A stretch of DNA of 39,837 nucleotides from Bacteroidaceae bacterium (GTDB taxonomy: Bacteria > Bacteroidota > Bacteroidia > Bacteroidales > Bacteroidaceae). Positions 32,551 to 39,837 of this stretch are shown here, piece by piece; position 1 is the stretch's first letter; every line of letters begins with the position of its first letter. Both the position numbers and the translations under genes were made by a program. The notes beneath the pieces were generated by a model. That model was not told where the DNA came from. It ran no database searches and saw only the letters and a list, made by a program, of their open reading frames with translations. The DNA lies in NCBI GenBank assembly GCA_017429945.1, contig JAFRNY010000024.1:1-39837 (forward strand), given 5' to 3'.

Positions 32551-34722
32551 ATGAAACGACTTATCCTAACCACAACGCTCGCTGCTGCCGCACTCTTTGC
32601 GGCTTCGACCACGGCAGCTGCAAAGGACGTGTTCGTCAACACTCCCAAAACCAGTCTGATGCTCTCCGTCAACGAGGGCTCCACCCCCCGCATCCATTAC
32701 TATGGCTCGCGTGTGAAAGCTTCGCAGGCCCAGGAAATCTATGATGCCATGAGCATCAACTACGACGCTTATCCCGCCTTCGGGCGCCAGAGCTACGACG
32801 AGACGGCGCTCAGCGTGACGCACGCCGATGGCAATATGTCCACCGAACTTGCCATCACCGGTTCGCGCCAGGAGGGCGACCTCACCATTATCTCGATGAA
32901 AGACAAGAAGTACAATTTCTTCGTCGACCTCTACTATAAGGCCAACGATAAGAGCGACGTCATCGAGACTTGGACCGTTATCCGCAACGGTGAGAAGAAG
33001 CCCATACGTCTCGAGCAGTACGCCAGCGGCGTGATGACATTGCGTCAGGAAGGCGCCTGGCTTACGCATTTCCATGGCACCTGGGGTGCTGAGGGTCAGA
33101 TGACCGAGGAGCCTCTCACGGCCGGCCTTAAGAATATCGTCTGCCACGACGGCGTGCGCGCTGGAATGGACGACCGTGCCGAGGTGATGATATCGCTCGA
33201 CGGCAAGCCGAAGGAGAACAGCGGCCGCGTAATCGGTGCAGCCCTGTGCTGGACGGGCAACTACAAGCTGCGCATAGAGACGCGCGGCAAATACCGCCAC
33301 ACCCTTATCGCCGGCATCGACGACCTGCACACCGCCTACACGCTGAAACCTGGCGAGTCGTTCCAGACGCCTGAGCTCGCCCTCACCTACAGCGAAGAGG
33401 GCAAGGGTGGCGTAAGCCGTGCATTCCATTGCTGGGGACGCAATGGCAAGCTGCACAACGGCAAGGGCCTGCGCGAAATTCTGCTTAACTCATGGGAGGG
33501 CGTTTACATGAACGTCAACCAGGAGGTGTGCGAACAGATGATGGACGGCATCAAGGAACTCGGCGGCGAGCTCTTCGTGGTTGACGACGGATGGTTCGGC
33601 CGCAAATATCGTCGCACCAACGACAGTCAGGCCCTCGGCGATTGGATCACCGACACCGAGAAGTTGCCCAACGGCGTGCCCGCACTGCTCAAGGCTGCTG
33701 AGGACCGTGGCCTCAAGTTCGGTATCTGGATCGAGCCTGAGATGACGAACTCCAAGAGCGAGCTCTACGAACAGCACCCCGACTGGGTCGTGGCTCATCC
33801 CACGCGCGAGCTGGCCATGGGGCGTGGCGGCACACAGCTCGTGCTCGATATGTCGAATCCTAAGGTTCAAGACTTTGTATTCGGCGTCGTGGACAATCTC
33901 ATGAAGGAGAATCCCCGCCTGCACTACATCAAGTGGGACTGCAATATGTCGATGAACAACTACGGCAGCAGCTACCTCAGCGGCGACCGCCAGAGCCACC
34001 TCATCGTAGATTTCCATCGCGGCCTGCGTGCCACGCTGGAGCGCATCCGTGCCAAATATCCCGACCTCGTCATCCAGCTCTGCGCCAGCGGCGGCGGACG
34101 TGTCAACTGGGGCTTCATGCCTTACTTCGATGAGTTCTGGGTCTCGGATGACACCGACGCTCAGCAGCGCCTCTTCATCCAGTGGGGCACCAGCCATTTC
34201 TTCCCCACGATGGCCATGGCACAGCACGTCAGCGCTTCGCCCAACCATCAGACCGGGCGCGTCATTCCTCTCAAGTTCCGCTTTGATGTGGCTATGACAG
34301 GTCGCCTCGGCATGGAGATGAAGCCCAGCGACCTCAACGAACGCGAGCGTGAGTATGCCAAGAAGGCTGTAGCGTTCTACAAGGAGATCCGTCCTATCAT
34401 ACAGCTTGGCGACCAGTACCGCCTTCTCTCGCCCTACGAGGGCAATGGCTTCTGCAGCCAGATGTTCGTCACCGAGGACAAGAGCGAGGCCGTGTTTTTC
34501 TGCTACAAGTTTGAGAACTACGTAGATCTCCACACGCCGCGCTGGCACATGGCCGGTCTTGACCCCGACGCCACCTATCGCCTCAACGAGTTTGAGTGTG
34601 CAGAGCGCACCCACTACTTCGAAGGCAAGACCTTCAGCGGCCGCTTCCTCATGGAGACGGGCCTCGACGCCTATCTCAGCCGTCAGTTCTCGAGCCGCGT
34701 AATCCGCCTGAAGCGCATCTAA
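32551..34722 (+). CDS. Exported alpha-galactosidase, GH36 family
   Basis: Releases alpha-linked galactose from oligosaccharides such as raffinose or galactomannan side chains; probably periplasmic. 723 residues from the chosen ATG: signal peptide 1-24 (ending TAAA, no lipobox), an N-terminal beta-sandwich, then the (beta/alpha)8 domain with FVVDDGWFG (342-350), IWIEPEM (392-398), KWDCN (461-465, nucleophile Asp463) and SDDTDAQQR (532-540, probable acid/base Asp533), and a C-terminal beta domain. The frame is open 17 codons further upstream, but that ATG lies in the promoter. Transcribed alone between two terminators; no SusC/SusD pair or regulator is adjacent, so this is not a classical utilization locus. 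Confidence 0.92.
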   Translation: MKRLILTTTLAAAALFAASTTAAAKDVFVNTPKTSLMLSVNEGSTPRIHYYGSRVKASQAQEIYDAMSINYDAYPAFGRQSYDETALSVTHADGNMSTELAITGSRQEGDLTIISMKDKKYNFFVDLYYKANDKSDVIETWTVIRNGEKKPIRLEQYASGVMTLRQEGAWLTHFHGTWGAEGQMTEEPLTAGLKNIVCHDGVRAGMDDRAEVMISLDGKPKENSGRVIGAALCWTGNYKLRIETRGKYRHTLIAGIDDLHTAYTLKPGESFQTPELALTYSEEGKGGVSRAFHCWGRNGKLHNGKGLREILLNSWEGVYMNVNQEVCEQMMDGIKELGGELFVVDDGWFGRKYRRTNDSQALGDWITDTEKLPNGVPALLKAAEDRGLKFGIWIEPEMTNSKSELYEQHPDWVVAHPTRELAMGRGGTQLVLDMSNPKVQDFVFGVVDNLMKENPRLHYIKWDCNMSMNNYGSSYLSGDRQSHLIVDFHRGLRATLERIRAKYPDLVIQLCASGGGRVNWGFMPYFDEFWVSDDTDAQQRLFIQWGTSHFFPTMAMAQHVSASPNHQTGRVIPLKFRFDVAMTGRLGMEMKPSDLNEREREYAKKAVAFYKEIRPIIQLGDQYRLLSPYEGNGFCSQMFVTEDKSEAVFFCYKFENYVDLHTPRWHMAGLDPDATYRLNEFECAERTHYFEGKTFSGRFLMETGLDAYLSRQFSSRVIRLKRI

Positions 34723-34765
34723 CGCCCCTCGTCTCCTCAGGCATTTTCATCAGCCATTAAACGTT

Positions 34766-34800
34766 CTGCGGCCCCGCCTTAATGAAAGACGGGGCCGCAG
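34766..34800 (+). terminator. Hairpin terminator of the alpha-galactosidase gene
   Basis: CTGCGGCCCCG (34766-34776) pairs perfectly with CGGGGCCGCAG (34790-34800). Only a weak T-run follows (ATGTTTC). Confidence 0.75.
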
Positions 34801-34810
34801 ATGTTTCGCA

Positions 34811-34942
34811 GTCTCACCAATGAGACTGATTAGTCTCACCGGTTAGATGGATTTGTCTCACTGGTGAGACACGGTTATTCAACCGGTTGAATTAGCCAAT
34901 ACAACCGGTTGAATTAGGCAATTTAACCGGTTGAGTTTTTCG
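34811..34942. repeat. Array of six seamless 22-nt units, each a 16-nt dyad plus 6-nt linker
   Basis: Unit starts are 34811, 34833, 34855, 34877, 34899 and 34921. The 16-nt cores are GTCTCACCAATGAGAC, GTCTCACCGGTTAGAT, GTCTCACTGGTGAGAC, ATTCAACCGGTTGAAT, ATACAACCGGTTGAAT and ATTTAACCGGTTGAGT. All have their symmetry centre at the same place, and the arms change between GTCTCA/TGAGAC and ATTCAA/TTGAAT. From 34943 to 35067 (up to the GNAT stop) I see only T-rich sequence with degenerate GGTCGTTTTT/GACCGTGTTT-like repeats and no gene. Confidence 0.9.
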
Positions 34943-35067
34943 TTATTTGCAGCTATGATGGTTTTGTCGCCAGAACAGGTCGTTTTTGTAGTAGGAACTT
35001 ACAGACCGTGTTTTTTAGTCGGAATGGTCTTATATCCTAATCCGTCAGGCCTTGATGCCATACTTCC

Positions 35068-35568
35068 TTAGAGCTTTCGCTGATAAGCCAGCCGTTCGTC
35101 GCCCGAAGCAAGGTAGATAATGCCGCAGTATGCGAAGCCGTTGTGCAGCAGTAGATGCTGCATAATCTTATTGTCGCGATGAGTGTCGATGCGGATGTTT
35201 GGGTCGCGCTCGATGCAGAAATCAATGATGCTGCGGAAGATACCGTGCACCTGTGGCAGGCTGCCAATGCGGTGGATGACGTGGTAAGGCTTGGAATCAT
35301 CGAGCCATGCTCCGTCGAAGATCTCAGCATAGGTAGGTTCGGGCGATGGCAGACAGGCGAAGTAAGCCACGACGATGCCGTCGTCCTCAACGACGAAACT
35401 GCCCTGGCACTCAATGTCGGCTTCTACGGCTGCCAGCGACGGATAGTTGCCAGCCCATTGATTGAGGTTGCCGTCGGCCCTCATGATGCTTTTTGCCTGC
35501 TCGAAAACGTGCATGACAGCTGCAGCATCGGCAGGCAATGTCGTTGGGCGAATGATGCGGTGGCTCAC
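35068..35568 (-). CDS. GNAT-family N-acetyltransferase
   Basis: 166 residues of the Gcn5-related fold, which uses acetyl-CoA to acetylate an amine; the substrate is unknown. Recognisable are the N-terminal RPTTLPADAAAVMHVF, the central strand segment SFVVEDDGIVVAYFAC, and the C-terminal RIDTHRDNKIMQHLLLHNGF then CGIIYL, typical of GNAT proteins common in Bacteroidales. The start is a GTG at 35568 (reading SHRIIR next); no ATG offers a full N-terminus. It lies 26 nt behind the hydroxyproline-dehydratase-like gene and is probably cotranscribed. Confidence 0.8.
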   Translation of the reverse strand: MSHRIIRPTTLPADAAAVMHVFEQAKSIMRADGNLNQWAGNYPSLAAVEADIECQGSFVVEDDGIVVAYFACLPSPEPTYAEIFDGAWLDDSKPYHVIHRIGSLPQVHGIFRSIIDFCIERDPNIRIDTHRDNKIMQHLLLHNGFAYCGIIYLASGDERLAYQRKL

Positions 35569-35594
35569 GGGATAATGGAGTGAAGATAACAGGG

Positions 35595-37994
35595 TCAGAC
35601 CTCCTCGTTCTCGGTACGCGCTATGATTTCGTTCTGCAGCTGCTCGGTCATGTCGTTGAAGTAGTCCGAATAGCCGGCCACGCGCACGAGCAGGTCTCTG
35701 TACTGGTCGGGATGCTTCTGTGCGTCGAGTAGGGTGGCGGTGTCCACGATGTTGAACTGAATGTGGTGGCCGCCAAACTTAAAGTACGTGCGAATGAGCG
35801 ATCCGAGCTTGCGCATATCCTCCTCGCGCTTTAGCAGTGCGGGCACGAAGCGCACGTTCAGCAGCGTGCCGCCGCTCTTCGTCTGGTCGAGCTTTCCCAG
35901 CGACTTGATGACAGCCGTTGGGCCGTGAGTGTCGCTGCCGTGGGAAGGACTGGTACCGTCGCTGATGGCAAAGTGTGCGAAGCGCCCGTTGGGCGTGGCT
36001 CCGCAGACCGATCCGAAGTAGTTGTGGCAGGTAGTGGAGAGCATGTTCAGATGCGTCTCGCCGCCTCGTGTATTGGGTCGCCCTTCGATGGCATCCACGA
36101 GGTCGTTATAGACGCGCACGGCGATGTCGTCGGCATACTTGTCGTCGTTGCCGAAGAATGGCGTATGGTTGCGGATGTATTGGCGCATCACTTCGGCGCT
36201 ATCCCAGTTCTTCTCGCATGCCTCCAGTATCTCGTCCATCGTATAACGCCGGTCTTCGAAGACGTGCTTCTTCAGCGTCGTGAAGCAGTCGGTGATGGTG
36301 CCGAGGCCTGTGCACTGTATGTAGGTCGTGTTGTAGCGCGCGCCGCCGCTGTAGTAGTCCTTGCCCTTCTCGATGCAGTCGTCGATGAAGAGGCTGAGGA
36401 AGGTGGCAGGGGCGTAGAGCGAGAACATACGCTCGATGTAGTTGTTTACTGAGAGCTTCAGGTTGACGAAATACACCATCTGCTTGTGCCACGCATCGTA
36501 AAGCTCGTCAAAGGTCTGGAACGTGCGCGGGTCGCCCGTTTCGAGTCCTAACTTCTTGCCTGTCTCGGGATTGATGCCATTGTGCAGCGTGATCTCCAGG
36601 ATCTTAGGCGTGTTGAGATAGCCGGTAAGCAGGTAGGCTTCCTTGCCGAAGGCTCCCACTTCGATGCATCCAGAGCAGCCGCCTTCGCGTGCATCCTCGA
36701 GGCTCTTTCCCGCGCGCGTGAGTTCTTTAATATATGTGTCGGGATTAAATACCGAGGGATAGCCGTGGCCTTGACGTATGACCTTGATGCCGGCCAGCAG
36801 GAAGTCGTCGGGCGTGTTCTCGGCTATGTGAATGCTCAGTCCAGGCTGCAGCTCGTGCAGTTCTTCCTGTATCTCGAGAATCATATATGATATCTCGTTG
36901 GCAGCGCTTTTGCCGTTGCGGTCCACGCCGCCTATGTTGATATTGGTGAAGTCGTTGTAGGTGCCGCTCTCGAGAGCCGTCACGCCCACCTTTGGCGGTG
37001 CAGGCTGGTTGTTGAACTTAATCCACAGACATGAGATGAGCTCTTTGGCTTGGTCGCGTGTCAGCGTGCCATCTTCGATGCCTTTTTGGTAGAAGGGGAA
37101 GAGATGCTGGTCGATGTGTCCCGGGTTCATGGAGTCCCATCCGTTGAGTTCGGTGACGGTGCCGAGGTGTACGAACCAATACATCTGAATGGCTTCCCAC
37201 AGGTCGCGAGGAGCGTGGGCGGGAACATGGTGACAGACATCAGCTATCTTCTCCAACTCCTTCTTGCGCTGAGGATCAGTCTCTTTGGCGGCAAGCTGCT
37301 CTGCCAGCTCGGCGTGCCGCTCAGCAAAGAGGATGGCGGCATCGCACGAGATGGCCATAGCCTCCAGTTCCTGCTGCTTGTCGGTGGCTTCGGGATCGTA
37401 GATGAAGTCGAGGCTGTCGATCTTCTTCTGTATGCGCTCCTTCAGGTCGAGCAGCCCGATATGGTACATCTTGCCGTCCATGGCCGTATGTCCGGCAGCG
37501 CGTTGCTCCATGAATTCCGTGAAGACGCCTGCATGATAGGCCTCTTCCCACTCCTTCGAGACGTGGTTGAAGATGCGCTCGCGCTGAGTCTTTCCACTCC
37601 AATAAGGTATAACCTCGCGCTCGTAGGTGTCGATGTCGGCCTGCGAGATAGTGTAGCGTTGCAGCTCGCGCTCGTTCAGCGTGTGGAGGTCTTCGACCGA
37701 GTGACACGTCAGCTCAGGGAATGTCGGCACAGCCTTTGGCTGCGGTCCGCGCTCGCCCACGATGAGTTCGTCCTTACCTATATATATAGTCTTGCGCTTG
37801 CAGATCTCGTATAAGTTCTTGGCACGCAGCACGGCCGTGGGCATAGTGCCGTAGTTCTTCTTGTAGAACTCCGTCTCGATGAGGGCGCGCTCGATGGAGA
37901 GGGTAGTGGGCGTGTCGAAATTCTCTTGGCGCAGGCGCTTGATGCGCTCGTTCATGCCGCCTTCGTTCTCGGGGTGTGTGATGCTGAAATTCAT
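35595..37994 (-). CDS. hypD: Glycyl radical enzyme, trans-4-hydroxy-L-proline dehydratase (HypD) type
   Basis: Oxygen-sensitive radical enzyme; HypD converts trans-4-hydroxy-L-proline to pyrroline-5-carboxylate, which ProC reduces to proline. 799 residues from the ATG at 37994 (786 from the alternative ATG at 37955). The radical Gly774 lies in RVAGYSDYF and the thiyl Cys443 in GGCSGCIEVGAFGKEAY, with Glu445 two residues on. The Cys-Gly distance of 331 equals that of the Clostridioides difficile enzyme as I recall it (C434, G765). With the same offset of 9, H169, D287, S343, D348, F349, Y459 and T654 fall on the residues I remember as its active site. That argues against pyruvate formate-lyase, glycerol dehydratase or choline lyase. 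The required radical-SAM activase and proC are not in the window. Long branch variants could use another substrate. Confidence 0.8.
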   Translation of the reverse strand: MNFSITHPENEGGMNERIKRLRQENFDTPTTLSIERALIETEFYKKNYGTMPTAVLRAKNLYEICKRKTIYIGKDELIVGERGPQPKAVPTFPELTCHSVEDLHTLNERELQRYTISQADIDTYEREVIPYWSGKTQRERIFNHVSKEWEEAYHAGVFTEFMEQRAAGHTAMDGKMYHIGLLDLKERIQKKIDSLDFIYDPEATDKQQELEAMAISCDAAILFAERHAELAEQLAAKETDPQRKKELEKIADVCHHVPAHAPRDLWEAIQMYWFVHLGTVTELNGWDSMNPGHIDQHLFPFYQKGIEDGTLTRDQAKELISCLWIKFNNQPAPPKVGVTALESGTYNDFTNINIGGVDRNGKSAANEISYMILEIQEELHELQPGLSIHIAENTPDDFLLAGIKVIRQGHGYPSVFNPDTYIKELTRAGKSLEDAREGGCSGCIEVGAFGKEAYLLTGYLNTPKILEITLHNGINPETGKKLGLETGDPRTFQTFDELYDAWHKQMVYFVNLKLSVNNYIERMFSLYAPATFLSLFIDDCIEKGKDYYSGGARYNTTYIQCTGLGTITDCFTTLKKHVFEDRRYTMDEILEACEKNWDSAEVMRQYIRNHTPFFGNDDKYADDIAVRVYNDLVDAIEGRPNTRGGETHLNMLSTTCHNYFGSVCGATPNGRFAHFAISDGTSPSHGSDTHGPTAVIKSLGKLDQTKSGGTLLNVRFVPALLKREEDMRKLGSLIRTYFKFGGHHIQFNIVDTATLLDAQKHPDQYRDLLVRVAGYSDYFNDMTEQLQNEIIARTENEEV

Positions 37995-38016
37995 GTTTTC
38001 TGAGCTTAATTTGGCG

Positions 38017-38024
38017 CAAAGATA
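38017..38024 (-). promoter_or_regulatory. -7 promoter element of the hypD-like gene
   Basis: On the minus strand TATCTTTG, 22 nt before the ATG at 37994. It lies inside the upstream extension of the frame and therefore supports the shorter protein. Confidence 0.6.
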
Positions 38025-38166
38025 ATTAAAAGTTTGATGCGTAAACACTAAAGTTGCAAGTTTTTTTTGTTTGTGGCATTAATTTCTTTTCTTTCCGCTA
38101 TCTTGTGCCTTTGAGTTAAGTTAAAAGGTCAAAATGAATCGCTTGTTGAGGTTTTTTAGCAAAAAG

Positions 38167-38198
38167 TTTGGCAGTTTCCAGCAAAAATCGTACCTTTG
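38167..38198 (+). promoter_or_regulatory. Promoter of the small winged-helix gene
   Basis: TTTG (38167-38170), 20 nt, TACCTTTG (38191-38198): the closest match to the full Bacteroidetes consensus in the window. It predicts a leader of about 90 nt. Confidence 0.75.
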
Positions 38199-38296
38199 CA
38201 CCGTTTTTAAAGAAAAAGCTCGTCTGAGAGCTTATGCATAACAGCCGTTACGCTTAACCCTCAGCCTGTAGTATTAACTTTAAGGTAAAAAAGATT

Positions 38297-38497
38297 ATGT
38301 TTGCAAAAGCAGGTGAAATCGCAGGTGCAATTTGGAATGCACTCAACGAGAACGGCGCTCAGAGCGCTAAAGATCTGAAGAAGGCTGCCAAGGCCAAGAG
38401 CGAGAAGGAACTGTATCTCGGTCTGGGTTGGCTGCTCCGCGAGGACAAACTCAACGTCGAAGGCGATGAGAAGGATCCTATCTTCAGCCTCAAGTAA
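38297..38497 (+). CDS. Small winged helix-turn-helix protein (DUF2582-like)
   Basis: 66 residues: FAKAGEIAGAIWNALNENG, QSAKDLKKAAKAKSEKELYLGLGWLLREDKL and a short beta hairpin (LNVEGDEKDPIFSLK). The pattern helix-helix-recognition helix-wing matches the small winged-helix family DUF2582 found in Bacteroidetes. Most such domains bind nucleic acid, but the target is unknown. It has its own strong promoter, a leader of about 90 nt and its own terminator, so it is a single-gene unit and could be highly expressed. The upstream intergenic region is shared with the divergent hypD-like gene, though nothing shows that it regulates it. Confidence 0.8.
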   Translation: MFAKAGEIAGAIWNALNENGAQSAKDLKKAAKAKSEKELYLGLGWLLREDKLNVEGDEKDPIFSLK

Positions 38498-38520
38498 GAA
38501 TCCCCACAGACAAAAAAATG

Positions 38521-38554
38521 CCCCCGCAGCCATCAAGGCCGCAGGGGCTTTTTT
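38521..38554 (+). terminator. Rho-independent terminator of the winged-helix gene
   Basis: CCCCCGCAGCC at 38521 pairs with GGCCGCAGGGG (two mismatches) around ATCAA, followed by CTTTTTTC. Confidence 0.85.
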
Positions 38555-38750
38555 CTTACAGTTTGTTCTGTTTTGTCGTCGTAATGCTTGAACCCGCCCT
38601 CGTCTTTCGCTCAGGAGGCCAGGCTTAAAGTGTAGGCAGGGAAACGATAGCCTGATGATTGTAGCAGCAAATTGTAGCCTTTTGACGAAAAAATATGGAC
38701 TTATTGTGAAAAAGTTGTCAGCTTAATGCTACAACTTGAAAGTTTTTTCT

Positions 38751-38758
38751 TACCTTTG
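38751..38758 (+). promoter_or_regulatory. -7 promoter element of lepA, near-leaderless
   Basis: TACCTTTG ends 4 nt before the ATG at 38763. A small hairpin (GTTGTCAGC-TTAAT-GCTACAAC, 38714-38735) lies just upstream, roughly where -33 contacts would fall. Confidence 0.6.
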
Positions 38759-38762
38759 CGCC

Positions 38763-39837
38763 ATGAAAAATATTCGGAATTTCTGCATAATAGCTCATAT
38801 TGACCACGGCAAGAGCACGCTGGCCGACAGATTGCTCGAGCGCACGAATACCATTCAGGTGACTGAAGGGCAGATGCTCGACGACATGGACCTCGAGCGC
38901 GAACGTGGCATCACCATTAAGAGCCACGCTATTCAGATGGAGTATGAGCACGGAGGCGAGAAGTATATTCTGAATCTTATAGACACCCCGGGACACGTCG
39001 ATTTCAGCTATGAGGTCTCGCGCTCTATTGCAGCTTGCGAGGGCGCCCTCCTTGTAGTGGATGCCACGCAGGGCGTGCAGGCTCAGACTATCTCTAACCT
39101 GTATATGGCCATCGACCACGACCTGGAAATCATCCCGGTGGTGAACAAATGCGACATGCCTAATGCTATGCCCGAAGAGGTCGAAGACGAAATAATCGAC
39201 CTGCTCGGATGCAAGCGTGAAGAGATCATTCGTGCTAGTGGCAAGACGGGTCAGGGCGTCGAAGAGATACTCGAAGCCGTGGTCGAGCGCATACCTTGTC
39301 CTGTCGGTGATGAGCATGCACCGCTGCAAGCTCTCATCTTCGACTCGGTATTCAATTCGTTCCGTGGCATCATCGCATATTTCAAGATCGTAAACGGCAA
39401 TATCAGCAAAGGCGATAAAGTAGTATTCATAAACACCGGAAAGGAATACAGTGCCGATGAGATAGGAGTGCTGAAGATGGATATGGTGCCGCGGCAGGAG
39501 CTGCACTGCGGCGATGTAGGCTACATCGTAAGCGGCATTAAGACGGCCACAGAGGTCAAGGTGGGCGATACCATCACGCATGTCAGCTCACTCGGACAGG
39601 TAAGCGCCATCGCAGGTTTCGAGGAAGTGAAGCCGATGGTTTTCGCCGGCGTCTATCCCATCGAGACCGAGGACTACGAGAACCTGCGCGCCTCGCTCGA
39701 GAAGTTGCAGCTGAACGATGCCTCGCTGACCTTCACGCCTGAGTCCAGTGTGGCTCTCGGCTTTGGTTTCCGCTGTGGCTTCCTCGGTCTGCTCCACATG
39801 GAGATTGTGCAGGAACGACTCGACCGCGAGTTTGATA
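38763..39837 (+). CDS. lepA: Elongation factor 4 (LepA), 5' part, cut by the window end
   Basis: Translational GTPase that acts on the ribosome. The first 358 residues are present; full-length LepA has about 600. G1 is AHIDHGKST (11-19), the switch I region holds ERGITIK (47-53), G3 DTPGH (74-78), G4 NKCD (128-131). Domain II follows from about residue 190, and [19 protein letters not shown] near the cut end is diagnostic of LepA and separates it from TypA/BipA and EF-G. The start codon is firmly placed by the promoter 5 nt upstream. The gene runs off the right edge. Confidence 0.96.
   Translation, partial: MKNIRNFCIIAHIDHGKSTLADRLLERTNTIQVTEGQMLDDMDLERERGITIKSHAIQMEYEHGGEKYILNLIDTPGHVDFSYEVSRSIAACEGALLVVDATQGVQAQTISNLYMAIDHDLEIIPVVNKCDMPNAMPEEVEDEIIDLLGCKREEIIRASGKTGQGVEEILEAVVERIPCPVGDEHAPLQALIFDSVFNSFRGIIAYFKIVNGNISKGDKVVFINTGKEYSADEIGVLKMDMVPRQELHCGDVGYIVSGIKTATEVKVGDTITHVSSLGQVSAIAGFEEVKPMVFAGVYPIETEDYENLRASLEKLQLNDASLTFTPESSVALGFGFRCGFLGLLHMEIVQERLDREFD

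Noticed and set aside
33490-34614. 374-codon open frame on the minus strand opposite the alpha-galactosidase
   Set aside because: The sense strand has all GH36 motifs; the antisense product has no recognisable domain and no promoter.
35595-37994. Pyruvate formate-lyase or choline trimethylamine-lyase
   Set aside because: PFL has two adjacent active-site cysteines, and choline lyase and glycerol dehydratase usually read GCVEP; here the motif is GCIEVGAFGKEAY as in the HypD clade.
38134-38241. 35-codon frame starting MNRLLRFFSKK upstream of the winged-helix gene
   Set aside because: The promoter of that gene (38167-38198) lies inside it, so it is unlikely to be transcribed as a gene.
38763-39837. 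TypA/BipA or EF-G instead of LepA
   Set aside because: [19 protein letters not shown] and the domain order are specific to LepA.

Overview
The window looks like chromosomal DNA of a Bacteroidales bacterium, most likely Prevotella-like and from a gut or rumen habitat. The evidence is: many promoters of the Bacteroidetes type (TAnnTTTG at -7, sometimes with TTTG at -33); an aspartate carbamoyltransferase pair pyrB-pyrI of the Bacteroidales kind; two giant BspA-like (DUF285) surface proteins ending in type I dockerin repeats; and a GH36 alpha-galactosidase, an SGNH esterase and a HypD-type glycyl radical enzyme. The genus is inferred. I saw no rRNA, tRNA, transposase, phage gene or CRISPR array.

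Layout. 1-425: a terminator hairpin and short-period low-complexity DNA. 426-1526 (-): secreted SGNH esterase with a long leader. 1527-2839: 1.3 kb without a gene but full of structure, namely a 38-nt tandem repeat, a nested palindrome, two arrays of 22-nt units, an inverted-repeat element and 7-nt repeats. 2840-18819 (+): two exported proteins of 2010 and 3265 residues built almost wholly from 26-residue DUF285 units and closed by dockerins; the pair is bracketed by 84-bp direct repeats. 19073-20524 (+): RlmD-type rRNA methyltransferase. 20707-23560 (-): pyrB-pyrI-glyA operon. 23825-26164 (+): class A PBP. 26173-26574 (-): folK. 26733-28319 (+): dnaB. 28537-32296 (+): pheT, yebC and a PH-domain membrane protein. 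32551-34722 (+): alpha-galactosidase. 34811-34942: a third 22-nt array. 35068-37994 (-): hypD-like gene then a GNAT gene. 38297-38497 (+): small winged-helix protein. 38763 to the end (+): lepA, cut by the window edge.

How the parts fit. Housekeeping genes (pyrimidine, one-carbon and folate metabolism, peptidoglycan, replication, translation) surround two accessory investments. One is a surface or adhesion locus of about 16 kb. The other is catabolic: plant-type oligosaccharides (GH36, SGNH esterase) and hydroxyproline (HypD).

The least explained material is non-coding. Three loci carry seamless arrays of 22-nt units; in the clearest one each unit is a 16-nt dyad plus a 6-nt linker, and the arms vary while keeping complementarity. 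Short interspersed repeats have also entered coding sequence: a palindromic G-rich element supplies part of the PyrI N-terminus and the PyrB C-terminus, and a 7-nt repeat of the intergenic kind lies in frame inside the RlmD-type gene. These are the candidates for an undescribed system of small mobile or expanding repeats.
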